This document shows, one piece after another, positions 22,020 to 32,214 of a stretch of 64,000 nucleotides of DNA. Position 1 is the stretch's first letter. Each line of letters begins with the position of its first letter. Below the pieces are notes generated by a model. The model was given only the letters and a program-made list of their open reading frames with translations, did not search any database and had not been told where the DNA came from. Made by a program: the position numbers and the translations under genes. The DNA is taken from the NCBI GenBank assembly GCA_905250115.1, contig CAJNOI010000053.1, positions 74,617-138,616 on the forward strand, written 5' to 3'. The DNA comes from Adineta steineri. Taxonomy: Eukaryota > Rotifera > Eurotatoria > Adinetida > Adinetidae.

Positions 22020-24305
22020 TTTTTTGCACAAAGTTGGATTAGGATCTCGTCTTGACGCTACACTATTTGCTGTTTCATTAGACACAGGATTTTTGTCATG
22101 CGAGCGATCGTTATTCGATTTTTGTTCTTCAGGTGGATATAATCTTTTTGCCACAGGTGGTGCTTGTGAAGGTACTTTTAGCAAGTTAGTATCAGGTGTT
22201 TGAGCTGTCTTTATATTCGCATCTGCATTCTGTGGACGAGATGATTCCATAGAATCATTTGCCCGAATTGATCGATTCGGTCGCCATTTATTTCCCTCAT
22301 AAGTAACCCATTTACTTAAACAATTCAAGAAATTTTTTGCATAGACTTTGTCTGCCCACTTCTTTGGCAGATTCTCGAATCCATAGTAAGCACCGGCTAA
22401 TTGCCCATAGATTGCAGCGGTTGTATCCGTATCATCACCAAGGTTAACTGCAGCGAGTGCACCTTTTTCAAATGAATCCTTATCATTATAAAAAGCCCAC
22501 AAAGCAGCTTCTAATGCGTTGACAATATATCCTTTACCACGAATTCCTTCTTCATATCCACTTTTTCGCTTGTATGAACCTTGAGCAATTTGCTTAATTT
22601 CTTCAGTTAACGGCTCATTATTGAACCAATCTTTGTGTTTACGGTAAAAATCATCGTCAAGTAAATCAGCTTTTGATTCACCACGAAGAGCAGCGACGAT
22701 TAGTGCTCCATAATAACGACAAGCATCATAAGCTTTTCGATCACCATGAGTAATTAGTCCACTTTGACCAGAAAACTGGACGGCATACTGTGGATACTGA
22801 TAGAAGAATAAAGGTACAGGTGCTAGGCGCATCAAGGCTCCATTACCAGCTACACCATCTTCACTACAATACACATTAAACTTCTCAAGTAGTTCAGAAT
22901 CTGAGAGAAAGTCTAATTGATCAGCAGGAATATTATGTGTTTGAGCGAATCTTTTTTGACGCTGTTCAAATTTGAGTATTGACTGTTGGGTAGCTGCACC
23001 TATATCAAAACATACTCCTGTTGATGACATATAACCATCTCTGTTCCACCATTTATAACGAACTAACTGATCATACGGGACAAAATCCTGACAAACTATC
23101 AATGAACAAGCCAAACATAAAGCCATCGACGTATCATCAGTGAACTGAAATGTAATTGTAGAATATGCATTCACAATTAGTCATGTCGATCATTATACAC
23201 ATTACCTGTCCTTTTTCCAGACCCCATGTTCCTCCTCCTTCAAGACCTTTGACTGGATGCTGTAAGAGAAATTCATGAGGTCTAAACTCTACGTGTGCAC
23301 CAAGGGCATCACCTAAAGACATTCCAATAATGGATCCATGAATACGATTGAAGATTTCCAATTCAATTCTTTCAGGAGGATCCTTCGCACTGGCTTCAAG
23401 TTCATTCGGCTTTACAATTGATCGACTACCTTTTGAATGAAACTGACGATCAAACCATGGTTGTGCTATAAATATATCACGTTTATTTGATACTATCTTA
23501 AATTGTTCATAACTAACCTGCCCGAAATTGATATGCAGGATGTACTTTTGATGATTCTTTTATTTCTAAAATAGACTCATATGATGTTGTTAAATGTATA
23601 AAAGATCTTACTATGGGATTGATTCAAATCATCTGGAGCTGATACTTCTTGCAAACGAATCATATATATCCCATTTGTTTGCTCCAATATATTCGATACT
23701 CGCAAATAAATACCAGGCATCAAGATAATTTCATTATCATCATTTAGATAGGAATGGTTGCCGATCAATTTTCCATTAATACAATTAATTTCAAATAGAG
23801 TGCGTGCATCTTTTTTACCAAGGTACTTCTCTATTTGTGCTTTTGACCTTGAACAATTACTCACACCACGCCAACAGATATGCTCGTAGTGGTATTGTTC
23901 TCGTACATCGGCACGAACACCACGGTAAACCCTGCAGGAAGTTGATGGTAACTTGTCTAATGCCGTTAACAGAAGTTTGAGATAAGGGGACCAAGGTTCT
24001 AAATGATTTCCATCTTCTGAACGAAGTGCTTGATTCAACTGCACACAGACACTCTCCTTTTCTTCAGTTTGATCTACTGTAAAAAGACAAATAGCAGCAG
24101 ATTCATCAATGGTCAGATTATCTTTCGGTTTAGACGATCTTTTCTTGGCTTTCTTGGCTATCGAATCAACTTTTCGTACATGCCCTTTTATTGGATGTAA
24201 AGCGTCTTCTAATGATAATATTGGAATATTTGCAAAGTCAGGAATGGGTAGAGGATGCTGAAAATATTCATCTTTCGCATCGAGAAAGCGTCCAGTAGCT
24301 GGCAT
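22020..24305 (-). CDS. ADP-ribosyltransferase / ADP-ribosylglycohydrolase fusion (3' partial)
   Basis: Four minus-strand exons, 24305-23612, 23565-23518, 23465-23206 and 23144 to the gap, stay in one frame for about 709 residues. The introns are 46, 52 and 61 bp with GT..AG ends. Residues 60-220 are an R-S-E type mono-ADP-ribosyltransferase: Arg128 in VYRGV, Ser149 in WRGVSN and Glu192 in DDNEIILMPG; the first acid of the ExE pair is Asp190. Residues 281-620 are a DraG/ARH glycohydrolase: MSLGDALGAHVEF, FTDDT (335-339), GNGALMRL (434-441) and NLGDDTDTTAA (568-578), so both metal-binding acidic motifs are intact. A Pro/Lys/Ser-rich tail runs into the gap. The first domain should attach ADP-ribose from NAD, the second remove it. 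No signal peptide is seen. The ARH part looks bacterial-like, so horizontal origin is possible. Two separate genes would need a start in 22-50 bp of spacer, which is unlikely. Confidence 0.85.
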
Positions 24306-24659
24306 ACTCGTCTAAAAATTTTGATCAACGAAAGTAACAATCTCTTATATTCAGCGTTTCTTTTTAATAAAAGTGAGAAAAATACTTTTGATAAGAAAAA
24401 AGCAAACCTGATGTCATCACAACGAGAGGATTGTGCAACATTCTACCTACTGAAGTAAGAAAAATGTGTTTTTTTTCTTCTTTTCTCCAACATACTTTGC
24501 GAATTTGTTTGTTGACGTCTTTTTTCGGTGAATAGCTGTTTGCCAGTTTATACAGCAGACGAAAAAGTGAATGAATGCGTCATTATTTTTATTCACTTTT
24601 CTTACTGGAGATATTTTTATAAATGTAATGTATATTTACTTCTGATATAAAACATGATG
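24306..24659. other. 5' flank of the fusion gene
   Basis: Upstream of the start at 24305 the minus strand reads TTTTTAG then ACGAGT before the ATG, suggesting a 5' UTR acceptor. The 67-codon frame at 24255-24458 on the other strand is not supported. Confidence 0.35.
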
Positions 24660-24719
24660 TTGAGGGTGTGGGTGTGGACTATGCGTCGTTCTTTCGCACC
24701 AACACCCACCCATCCTCAC
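24660..24719. repeat. Telomere-like hairpin 1
   Basis: TTGAGGGTGTGGGTGTGG on the left faces CCAACACCCACCCATCCTCA on the right across about 22 bases. It is the first member, left to right, of the hairpin family and lies upstream of the fusion gene. Confidence 0.7.
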
Positions 24720-25041
24720 GATTCTGTTACTCTAGCTATTTCATATTCATTTCCCAAAGCATATATCATTAATAGTGTTCCTAAATACTGATGAAACATT
24801 CATCCAAGATTTCTGAGAATTCATATGCGGCAATTCGGTTAGTCGTCTCACCGTGTTTCATGTGATATTATCTATATCTATACATTGGTGTTGCCTTTTA
24901 CAAAAATTAGAAACGAGGATCAATTGTGTTAGAATCAGTCACAGATATTCACTCTGTGTTTTGGTTTATTTTGCGAGATACTTTTTGAGATTTTCGTATT
25001 ATTGCTCTTGAGAAGTTCTGACCATGTGTAAAACTTGATAG

Positions 25042-25112
25042 TTGATGAGTATGGGTGTGGGTATGAATAAAGAGAAGGTATTCATACCAACACCCACTCA
25101 CATTTACCCTTA
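25042..25112. repeat. Telomere-like hairpin 2
   Basis: TATGGGTGTGGGTATGAATA faces TATTCATACCAACACCCACT across about 11 bases, a nearly complete stem of about 20 pairs. Confidence 0.75.
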
Positions 25113-25131
25113 AGATGTAATGAAAGATTAT

Positions 25132-25372
25132 TTATTTCTTATTATGATTGCAAAAGCATCTTGGAATATTATTATTATAACCATGCAGTGGGTCTGCACC
25201 GAAAAAACCACGAATACCACCACGACAGACATATTTGCAGGTGCCACTAGTTGTATTTTTCCAGTCACGACAGCCATGACATTTCTCACAACGACGACCA
25301 CCACACACTAGATGATCGTCGTTCTGTTGAGCTAAATTTTGTAAATGCTCTAATGTATCAGATTGTTTGTTA
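25132..25372 (-). CDS. Cysteine-rich hypothetical exon
   Basis: A minus-strand frame ending at 25132 reads, after a possible acceptor TTTTTCTTTAG, about 80 residues with Cys-rich stretches CGGRRCEKCHGCRDW and GTCKYVCRGGIRGFF and a final CFCNHNKK. The cysteines and the neat end suggest a real exon or remnant of a secreted cysteine-rich gene. I could not find a first exon with an ATG and signal peptide; the upstream side runs into hairpin 3 (25489-25570). Not assigned to a family. Confidence 0.3.
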
Positions 25373-25488
25373 GCTAAAGAAAAAGCAGAGTTTATGGTAA
25401 TTCGACAACTAACTTTTCTTCGATTATTTTGTGTTGCTATATAGGAAGAAAGTGTTATACGCTAAAAATAACGCATGTCTAGCAACCA

Positions 25489-25570
25489 TGAGGATGGATG
25501 TGGGTATGAGAATGGGCGTGGATGTTAGCGTTAGTGTATATCTTCTCCTTATGTACACCCACACCCTCAA
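25489..25570. repeat. Telomere-like hairpin 3
   Basis: TGAGGATGGATGTGGGTATG and a GGGCGTGG block on the left face TACACCCACACCCTCAA on the right. The arms are longer and less even than in hairpins 1 and 2. Confidence 0.6.
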
Positions 25571-25922
25571 CAAAAAGGAGCAGTATGCGCGAAGGTACCA
25601 GAAATAAGTTTTCTTTGTTTAACAAAATACAATATATGAATGAACAAGATGGTTTTCATATTCCACAGTCATTCGACGAGGTAACTTATAACCGTTGTAG
25701 GTAGCTTTTTTCGCTGGCTTGTATAAATGGGTTTCTTCGAACAAGCTGTATGTTAGAGGTTAAAGAACGGAGATTTTAGTTACAGTAATCGCGCTCTTGT
25801 GCTGACTACTGAAACTTGTAAAAGCACATATTTTGGTTTTGAACGTACTCCGTTCTATTATCATTTCGTGATTTTAGGTATGTAATGTGACAGGCACACT
25901 AATTTGAAAAGACAACTGATTC

Positions 25923-26729
25923 TCAAAAATTGTGATAAACATAGTATTGCGAACTTAAAAGTTTCTTTGGGTTGAAAGCACTTATAAACTTACTTGAAGT
26001 AGACACTTTGTGATGCACCATCGAAGGAGATGGAGGTTGAATTAAAACAACAGGCGGTTCAATTTGTTTCAAATGAATAATACGTAAATCTGCACCCTGT
26101 TTCATATTACCCATGACTTCAAAGTAACTGCATGGTAACAGAAGTACTTCATTTTCCGTAGGAAATTGTGAATGATTTTGAATCATTTTCCCGTTGAAAC
26201 ATTGAATATTAAACAGAGTTCGTGGGCCGTTTTCTCCAAGAAATGTATCTGCCTGTAAAACATCTAACGATGTTGTCGTTGACGAAAGTCCCCACCATGC
26301 AAATTTCTTTCCCTTTGGAAAATCATCACTAATATTTCTCTTTACACCTCTGTATACGAGATCATGAAAATCATTTAACTTCCACAAGGCTGTGAGAAAT
26401 AATTTTAGATACGAAAAGTACGGTACGAGCTGATCTCGATTTTCATTTCGTAGAGCAGTGTTCAGTTGACGATACATACATTCCATCGTGTAGAGGTAGA
26501 TAGCAGCAGATTCATTGGGTGTCAGACCATCTTTTGGTTGTTCACAGTTACCGATTGCTGTCCAAACAGATCCTTGAATGTTGGTAATTAAAGATTCTAA
26601 AGGTCGTACAGCTTCTTCGAGTGGGACAAGTGGTTTCAGTTCATAACCGTGTATAGGTGTAAGGCGTCGTTGTGGTTCAGAAGTGGCGTCCAAAAAACGT
26701 TCAGATGGAATGCGGTTAGACTGAGCCAT
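25923..26729 (-). CDS. Mono-ADP-ribosyltransferase, RSE type
   Basis: Single-exon model of 268 residues, a diverged paralogue of the transferase half of the 22-24 kb gene: it shares RFLDA near the start, LTPNESAAIYLY (LTIDESAAICLF there), and LVYRGVK. Arg127 (YRGV), Ser149/150 with GLSSTTTS and Glu192-Asn-Glu194 in TENEVLLLPC give a complete R-S-ExE set, so unlike its neighbour it keeps Glu at the first ExE position, the arginine-specific form. It uses NAD to ADP-ribosylate proteins. No signal peptide is visible when started at 26729; the frame is open upstream but that part looks like AT-rich leader. A good donor (TTCAAGTAAGT) near codon 246 suggests the true 3' end may be on another exon, since the last 20 residues look like intron. 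No hydrolase follows it. Confidence 0.82.
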   Translation of the reverse strand: MAQSNRIPSERFLDATSEPQRRLTPIHGYELKPLVPLEEAVRPLESLITNIQGSVWTAIGNCEQPKDGLTPNESAAIYLYTMECMYRQLNTALRNENRDQLVPYFSYLKLFLTALWKLNDFHDLVYRGVKRNISDDFPKGKKFAWWGLSSTTTSLDVLQADTFLGENGPRTLFNIQCFNGKMIQNHSQFPTENEVLLLPCSYFEVMGNMKQGADLRIIHLKQIEPPVVLIQPPSPSMVHHKVSTSSKFISAFNPKKLLSSQYYVYHNF

Positions 26730-26823
26730 TCTAATTTTATTGTTGATACTGTACACTGTTTTTCGTAAGAATCCCAAAAAGAAGAATATAAAAAGGAAAA
26801 ATAAAAATTCGTTTTTTTCTGCT

Positions 26824-26890
26824 TTTGAGTGTGTGAGCGCGAATGTAATCAAAGAATACATTTACACGCACAACACTACCCACACTAATC
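26824..26890. repeat. Telomere-like hairpin 4 (diverged)
   Basis: GTGTGTGAGCGCGAATGTA faces ACATTTACACGCACAACAC about 95 bp upstream of the transferase start. It keeps the hairpin layout but the GGGTGTG core has drifted. Confidence 0.45.
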
Positions 26891-26891
26891 C

Positions 26892-28420
26892 GCGATATGA
26901 ATCCGCTCACAAAAAAAGACGTTGTTAGCATTACGTTTGAGCTAGCTCACACGGCTCTTTGAGCTATAGGCTGTTATGTACCTAGTTGAATGGAATTTAG
27001 CTGATTTATTTTTTCGTTCTTTTCGTTAGTAATTCTAAAGAAAATAACCAGGAAAAAATATTCTTGACAAATAGATCTTCACAAGATTGGTAGATTAAAA
27101 TTGTAGATATATTTTTACAATTTGATATTTCTACGGATAACACTAAATATTAATATCTGTCTTTCTATGACTTATTTCTTCTAAATCTTTCAACTAGATA
27201 CATTTACGATGGGTGTGGATCTGAATGTATAGGTCTTTCTACTCTCAACCCAACATGCATGCTCGCACCTACAAAATAATCAATCACTAGCTATATATCA
27301 ACTTTCAGTATCAGGGTATTGTGAATATATTTTCAAAATTTAGCATTGATACCGATGATCTCACTGAGCACCTCTCACTAGGATCCAAAAGCACAGTTTA
27401 TCGAGGATTCATGAAAGAGCATTGTGGTTGGAAAAAAATCGATGTATTGTTTCGCTTCAGAAGCGAAACTTTTTCTTACCTTTCAGTAGCAAGCACAATA
27501 CGCAAGTGAAACTGTACGTCATACTTTTACGCGTTCTTCAGAAAAATTAGCAATAAGCGTATGACTTTTCGCTCGGTCTCTCTTCGGAAGCTTTTGTTTA
27601 CATATTACTTTACTACTTCAGACTGGTAAATAAACTACCAAATTTGGCTGACGCAAAGAGCCGTAGCTATCATAATTCCCAGGAAAAAATGCATTATTTT
27701 GTCCGTAAAATATTTAAGTTAACGTAAGAAGGGTGAGTGTGGATGTGGGTGAGTGGGTTTGGGTGTATATGTGAGTGTAGGCGTGAATGAGGGTGTAGGC
27801 GTGGGTGAAGGTGGGTGTGTATGTGGGTATAGATGTGAGTGTAGGTGTGAATGAAGGTGTGGGTGTAGATGTGGGTGTAAGTGTGTGGATGAGGGTGACG
27901 AATGATGTTTCACTCGCACCCACATCTGCCGGACACCCTCAAGTCTGTGCTGCAAAAGTAGGATTCCCCGAAATCAGTGAGACGCGTTATTGACAAAATA
28001 TTATTTCCAATTGTCTGCGTAAACTGAAGGCTTCGCAATACATCCTGAAGTCAATAGTCGCTTTCGCATTGCATTCTTGAAGGCTCCATCGTCGTTCTCC
28101 CTTTTCTGTCTTTGCTTGCGTCAAGGTGAAGAGAGAACATCCATTAGTTACCAACTTTCGTGCTTCTAACAACTTTACACTATATAATGGAGTGAGCATT
28201 TATGTATGAGAATCATTAACAGTTAAAAGAAAAGAAAAGTCAATACAGATTATAATAATTCCATCTGTAATAACCGAAGCTGCGATCAATGTAAGTACGA
28301 AATACCATAGGACTCATTCATAGTTTTAAATATGAACAGTTTGTTTCATAGAGGTGCTAGCATAATATACTTTTTCTTCAATTATACAGAGCTCCTACTT
28401 ACTGGTGTGTGGTGGTCAAG
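26892..28420. other. Rearranged intergenic stretch
   Basis: No intact gene. A 62-codon frame at 27321-27509 contains LSLGSKSTVYRGFM, resembling a protein-kinase glycine loop, but nothing more of a kinase follows. A perfect 21-bp palindrome-like stem, GTTTCGCTTC-A-GAAGCGAAAC, lies at about 27448-27468. Diverged hairpin arms occur at 27209-27270. Confidence 0.35.
27729..27942. repeat. Expanded telomere-like array with inverted end
   Basis: About 165 bp of degenerate 6-bp units (GTGGGT, GTGAGT, GTAGGC, GTGGAT) runs on the plus strand, followed by a short opposite-strand end, CTCGCACCCACATCTGCC and ACACCCTCAA. It looks like a hairpin-family member whose left arm has expanded. The frames read through it on both strands are repeat artefacts. 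Confidence 0.75.
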
Positions 28421-28421
28421 T

Positions 28422-28795
28422 CTAGTGCGTTTTCTGCTCTTGAGATTTCATGAAACTTACACATCTACAGAATACAATCAGATACGACCCAGTTTCATGG
28501 ATTCCGTCAATCTCACTCGTACGTTTGCCTTTATCCAGCTGCACTTGAAGATTGAATTTCGTAGGATCCTTATGGCTCCAGAATGGAGGAGACTTAAGGA
28601 ATTTCAATAACCAGTCATCAAGTGTAGCTAAAATCATACTAGTTTAGAAGAAAAAAATTTCCAGTGCAGGGAGATTAAAGGATACAAACGCGGATAGATC
28701 AGGAATATCAAGAATTGTCTTTCTGGATAAATCTAATAGAAAATCAATGATTTCATTATGCTTGCTCTCTTTTGAATAGCAAGTTAAAAGGAAAC
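28422..28795 (-). pseudogene. Possible broken coding remnant
   Basis: On the minus strand, about 28795-28660 reads KRFLLTCYSKESKHNEIIDF followed by LLDLSRKTILDIPDLSAFVS, which has the rhythm of ankyrin-type repeats. After a stop-bearing AT-rich stretch, 28637-28422 reads LATLDDWLLKFLKSPPFWSH and onward. No donor/acceptor pair joins them in phase and neither has a start. It may be a decayed gene or chance; the overlapping plus-strand frame at 28332-28610 is equally unproven. Confidence 0.22.
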
Positions 28796-28964
28796 GTTTT
28801 CTTCAATTTTTCACTATTCTTTACAGTTCCATTTTTTTATCAGTAGATAGAATCTGAAACTGTATCCGTTTTGAGTGATATGGTATAGTGAATAGAAAAA
28901 GGTTCTTACACCGAATGTAAAACCTATTTTATCGTTTCATATAAACAAATACTAAGATTGAAAG

Positions 28965-29456
28965 TTGTATCATAGGAGTAAATATCCTGTCACTAAACAA
29001 CCTGAAGGTGTGCTCAATAGCAATCGGCTGGTTTCTGGTGAAAGTCTTGTAGACGAATGGAAAACACCAATATTTGGCTGTTTCGAAAGTTGTGGTGTTC
29101 ACGTTGTATGGCTTACGAATAAACGAGTTCTTTCTCGATCTGAACACTGTATTACTTGCTGAAAATGTTTTAAATATTGTAAATTTTGCAAGGGCCGTTG
29201 TGATGAACACCCACATATGGATTCTGCTATTTATCTACAACACATTTCTGGCGTTAGTCATAATCAATTCTGCTGCGAACCATCTTCTTCTTCAGATCAG
29301 AATTGTTTTAAGATGCTCTATTGTTGCTTCATGCCATGCTGTTGTGCAATCCAACCTGTAAACTTACGTGGCACGTTTGGCACTCAAACGATTTTTCTTG
29401 CCATGGAAGAGCGAATTGAGGCGCAGCGAAAAATTGCCGATCAAATAAAGACTTAA
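28965..29456 (+). pseudogene. PLAC8-like cysteine-rich gene remnant
   Basis: One reading frame runs from about 28965 to the stop at 29454-29456. Its front half has VDEWKTPIFGCFESCGVHVV and its back half has KCFKYCKFCKGRCDE and then DQNCFKMLYCCFMPCCCAIQ. W-x5-GCF near the start and D-x-NC...CC-x3-CCC-x-Q near the end are the two ends of a PLAC8 domain, a small membrane-associated family expanded in many eukaryotes. A TGA at 29160-29162 breaks the frame, the middle CPC block is not recognisable, and no initiating ATG is found. A decayed copy is the simplest reading; an unrecognised intron across the TGA is possible. Confidence 0.5.
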
Positions 29457-30828
29457 AACAGCACCAAGCCTAAACTATATGACATCGTAGTAAAAATTAG
29501 TTTATACAAATTATTGATTTCGACTTATTTAGTTACGAATAATTTTCGAATTTTTTTGTGCACCTATAAAAACTGCCAAAAGACTTAACCCACAGCTTAA
29601 CAGACTCATCGCTAACCTTAAAGCTTAATATCTATGAATTTTTTGAAATAAAAATAAATAATTCTAGTTTAATTTCACATAGGTACATGTTCTTAAATTA
29701 AGCGTAAGCATAGGTATAGATGTGAGTGTGGATGCGAAAACAAGTAAATACTCATCCACATTCACCCTGAAAATTTTCAAACAAGTATAACTCGGGCAGT
29801 CCAGATTGATTTATTAGTTGCCAATGATCCGAGAATGGTTTCAGCGCTAAATCAATGTTTTGAGTTTAATAAATTTAACACACCGATTCGATCATTTTAA
29901 TTTTAAGTAATCAATAACTTTCTTACTATAATGGTATGAAATTGATACGATTCATTGTGCAACTTTTCTGATACGAAAGAAGCGAGCATATTGTTCTTGA
30001 ATATGATTGACAATACTCAGAAAGAATATGTTATTTACATATTTTTTAAGCAATATCTATTTTGAGATCTTAACTCAATTAGCAACGGATATAGAAGTAC
30101 TTTCATTGTCAACCGAGTTTCTAATATATCTGAAAATTATTATGATAATGAATCAATCCTGAAGATGATATCATTTATTTTTACGTACAAATGCAGTTTT
30201 TCAATTATAGTTTCAATAAAATAGTAGTCCTTTTTCACGACATTATCATAAGTAATATTCAGAACTCGTATTCTTCAATAGATACGTTACAAACCACGAA
30301 AAAAGAGTAACATTTCAAAGGTCTCTGTGCATCGAAATGACGAATATAAATCAATACGAATGTGTAGGATTTGGATTATCAAGTTGTATTGTTAATCTTG
30401 ACTTGATCCATGTGTAGAAATGCTAGACTTTATTATTGTCACATTTAAAAATATGTTTTTTTATTTTCATTACTGATTTGTTTGATTATTTATCAAATCG
30501 AGAAATATCAAGGTTACACACACTGTTCTCTAGTTATTTTAAGATCAGTCAATAGAATAATATTATTTTAATCTATTTTTATAAGACAGTGATCTTTTGT
30601 TGAAGCATAATCTATTCATGCAATACGCTAAAATGTCACACGGAGAATATGTATAAAGGACACGATGTTTATGTGAAGATTTGCTTGTGGATTAAAATAT
30701 TCTGATGCAAATAAATGAAGACAAAGAGAAAAGAATAGCCGTCTGTCGATAAGATAAATAGCGCGTCAACTTCATTTGTATTTTCAGAATTTACACTTCA
30801 ATATTAACATACACATACACGAACAGCG
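29457..30828. other. Intergenic with one hairpin
   Basis: No gene seen. It contains hairpin 5 (29709-29770) and the upstream region of the chitin-binding gene. Confidence 0.45.
29709..29770. repeat. Telomere-like hairpin 5
   Basis: ATAGGTATAGATGTGAGTGTGGATG on the left faces CTCATCCACATTCACCCTG on the right. Confidence 0.6.
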
Positions 30829-31773
30829 ATGTTGATTACTGCAACACATGTGGGCTTTGTCTTACTGTCTTTAGTGTACAGTACTGGTGAGTAAATGTTA
30901 GATGAGTATTGTCAGAAATGTAATCTTTTCTTCATATTTAGCTGGTAACTGTTTGATTGGTGGTTGCGGAGTTGGTTCCTGCTGCTCGGCATATGGTTTT
31001 TGTGCTACTACATACTGCGGTGGTCCAGTAGCAGTTAGTTGTCTCACTTCCGGATGTCCATCAGGAGAATGTTGTTTCCAAAACGGATAGTGAGTAAATC
31101 GAGACAAAATCAATATATTCTATGTTGAGAATTCTCCATTTTTTATCCTTTAGTTGCGGAAGAGCTGCTGCCTATTGTGGAGCTACCAGTTATGGAAATT
31201 GTTACTCTACTGGTTGTGCTGCTGGTGGCTGCTGCACACAATACGGATAGTATGTAATTGCATAGATAATTGATTCATACAAGAATTTGTTTTAATCTAG
31301 TTGTGGCTCGTATGGTGCTTACTGCGCTGTCGCCAAATTTCTATCTGGAAAGAAAGCAGCTTCGTTGGAAGGTGAATTTCAAGGACAAGCGACATATTAC
31401 AATGAAACTATGGCTGGTATGGAATTCAGTACATGTGGTACAAGTCGAGCTCGTTCATTAGATGTAAATAGTGAGAAAATCTATACAGCTGCTCTCAATC
31501 AAGTTCAATTTGATCCATATACTCTTAACGGTATTCCAAGTACGAATCCCATCTGTCAAAAGAAAGCAATTGCTAAAGGAATCAAAGGTGAAATAGTTGT
31601 ACAATTTGTTGATCGTTGTGATGGATGCAAAGAAGGTAAATATCATCGATTTGATAATATCGATAATTTACTAAATTTGTTTAGGTGATATTGCCCTCAC
31701 ATATGATGGTTTTATGGCTGTAGCTGGTGAACTTGGTGATGGACACACTGACATCACATGGCACTTTATCTAA
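30829..31773 (+). CDS. Secreted protein: three hevein-like modules plus double-psi barrel
   Basis: Five exons, 30829-30886, 30942-31089, 31154-31249, 31301-31635 and 31685-31773, give 241 residues in one frame; introns are 49-64 bp. A signal peptide (MLITATHVGFVLLSLVYS) is followed by three hevein-like chitin-binding modules: CGVGSCCSAYGFCATTYC, CPSGECCFQNGYCGRAAAYC and CAAGGCCTQYGYCGSYGAYC. Introns 2 and 3 interrupt the same Tyr codon (TA|T before CG), so the modules arose by exon duplication. The C-terminal 120 residues, from GEFQGQATYYNETMAGMEFS through VVQFVDRCDGCKEGDIALTY to TDITWHFI, form an expansin/RlpA/barwin-like double-psi beta-barrel. The protein should be exported and bind chitin or another glycan. 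Hevein plus barwin-type combinations are plant/fungal in flavour, so horizontal origin is plausible. Confidence 0.88.
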
Positions 31774-31983
31774 AGCGAATAAATAAAATAAAATAAATGT
31801 GACTTTAACATTTTGATTTTTTTCATAAACAATTAATTCGACTTTTCTTTTTTGTCATCAAACTTTATTTTTTCGAATTTTATTATTTCTATCTACTGTA
31901 AAAATAAAAATTCTTATCGCTACATTATTCTTAAGAAAGCACGATTTGCACCATACTTTGGTCTCCCATTAAACTCAATCTCT

Positions 31984-32049
31984 TTGGTGAGTGTGTGGGC
32001 GTGGCTATTAGAATCAATTGAGAACATTCTCATCCACACCCACACCCTA
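31984..32049. repeat. Telomere-like hairpin 6
   Basis: TTGGTGAGTGTGTGGGCGTG faces CATCCACACCCACACCCTA, about 200 bp after the chitin-binding gene. Confidence 0.7.
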
Positions 32050-32144
32050 TAATCATCTCTTAAGTAGTTTAAGAATAAAAAACTCAATAGAAAATTTTTC
32101 ATTAGATTAGATTTATAATAAAAAATATAGGTGTCGAAAATAAT

Positions 32145-32214
32145 CTTGAGGATGTGGGTGTGGGTAATGAATGAGAAAAATACACACTCTCACACGCTCA
32201 CCCACACCTTCATC
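32145..32214. repeat. Telomere-like hairpin 7
   Basis: CTTGAGGATGTGGGTGTGGG faces CTCACCCACACCTTCATC, only 95 bp from hairpin 6. Confidence 0.7.

Noticed and set aside
27321-27509. Frame with a kinase-like glycine loop (LGSKSTVYRGF)
   Set aside because: No VAIK, HRD or DFG motifs nearby in any frame; too short to call a kinase remnant.
27714-27993. Thr/Pro/His-rich and Val/Gly-rich frames
   Set aside because: They are translations of the degenerate GT-rich repeat array, on both strands.
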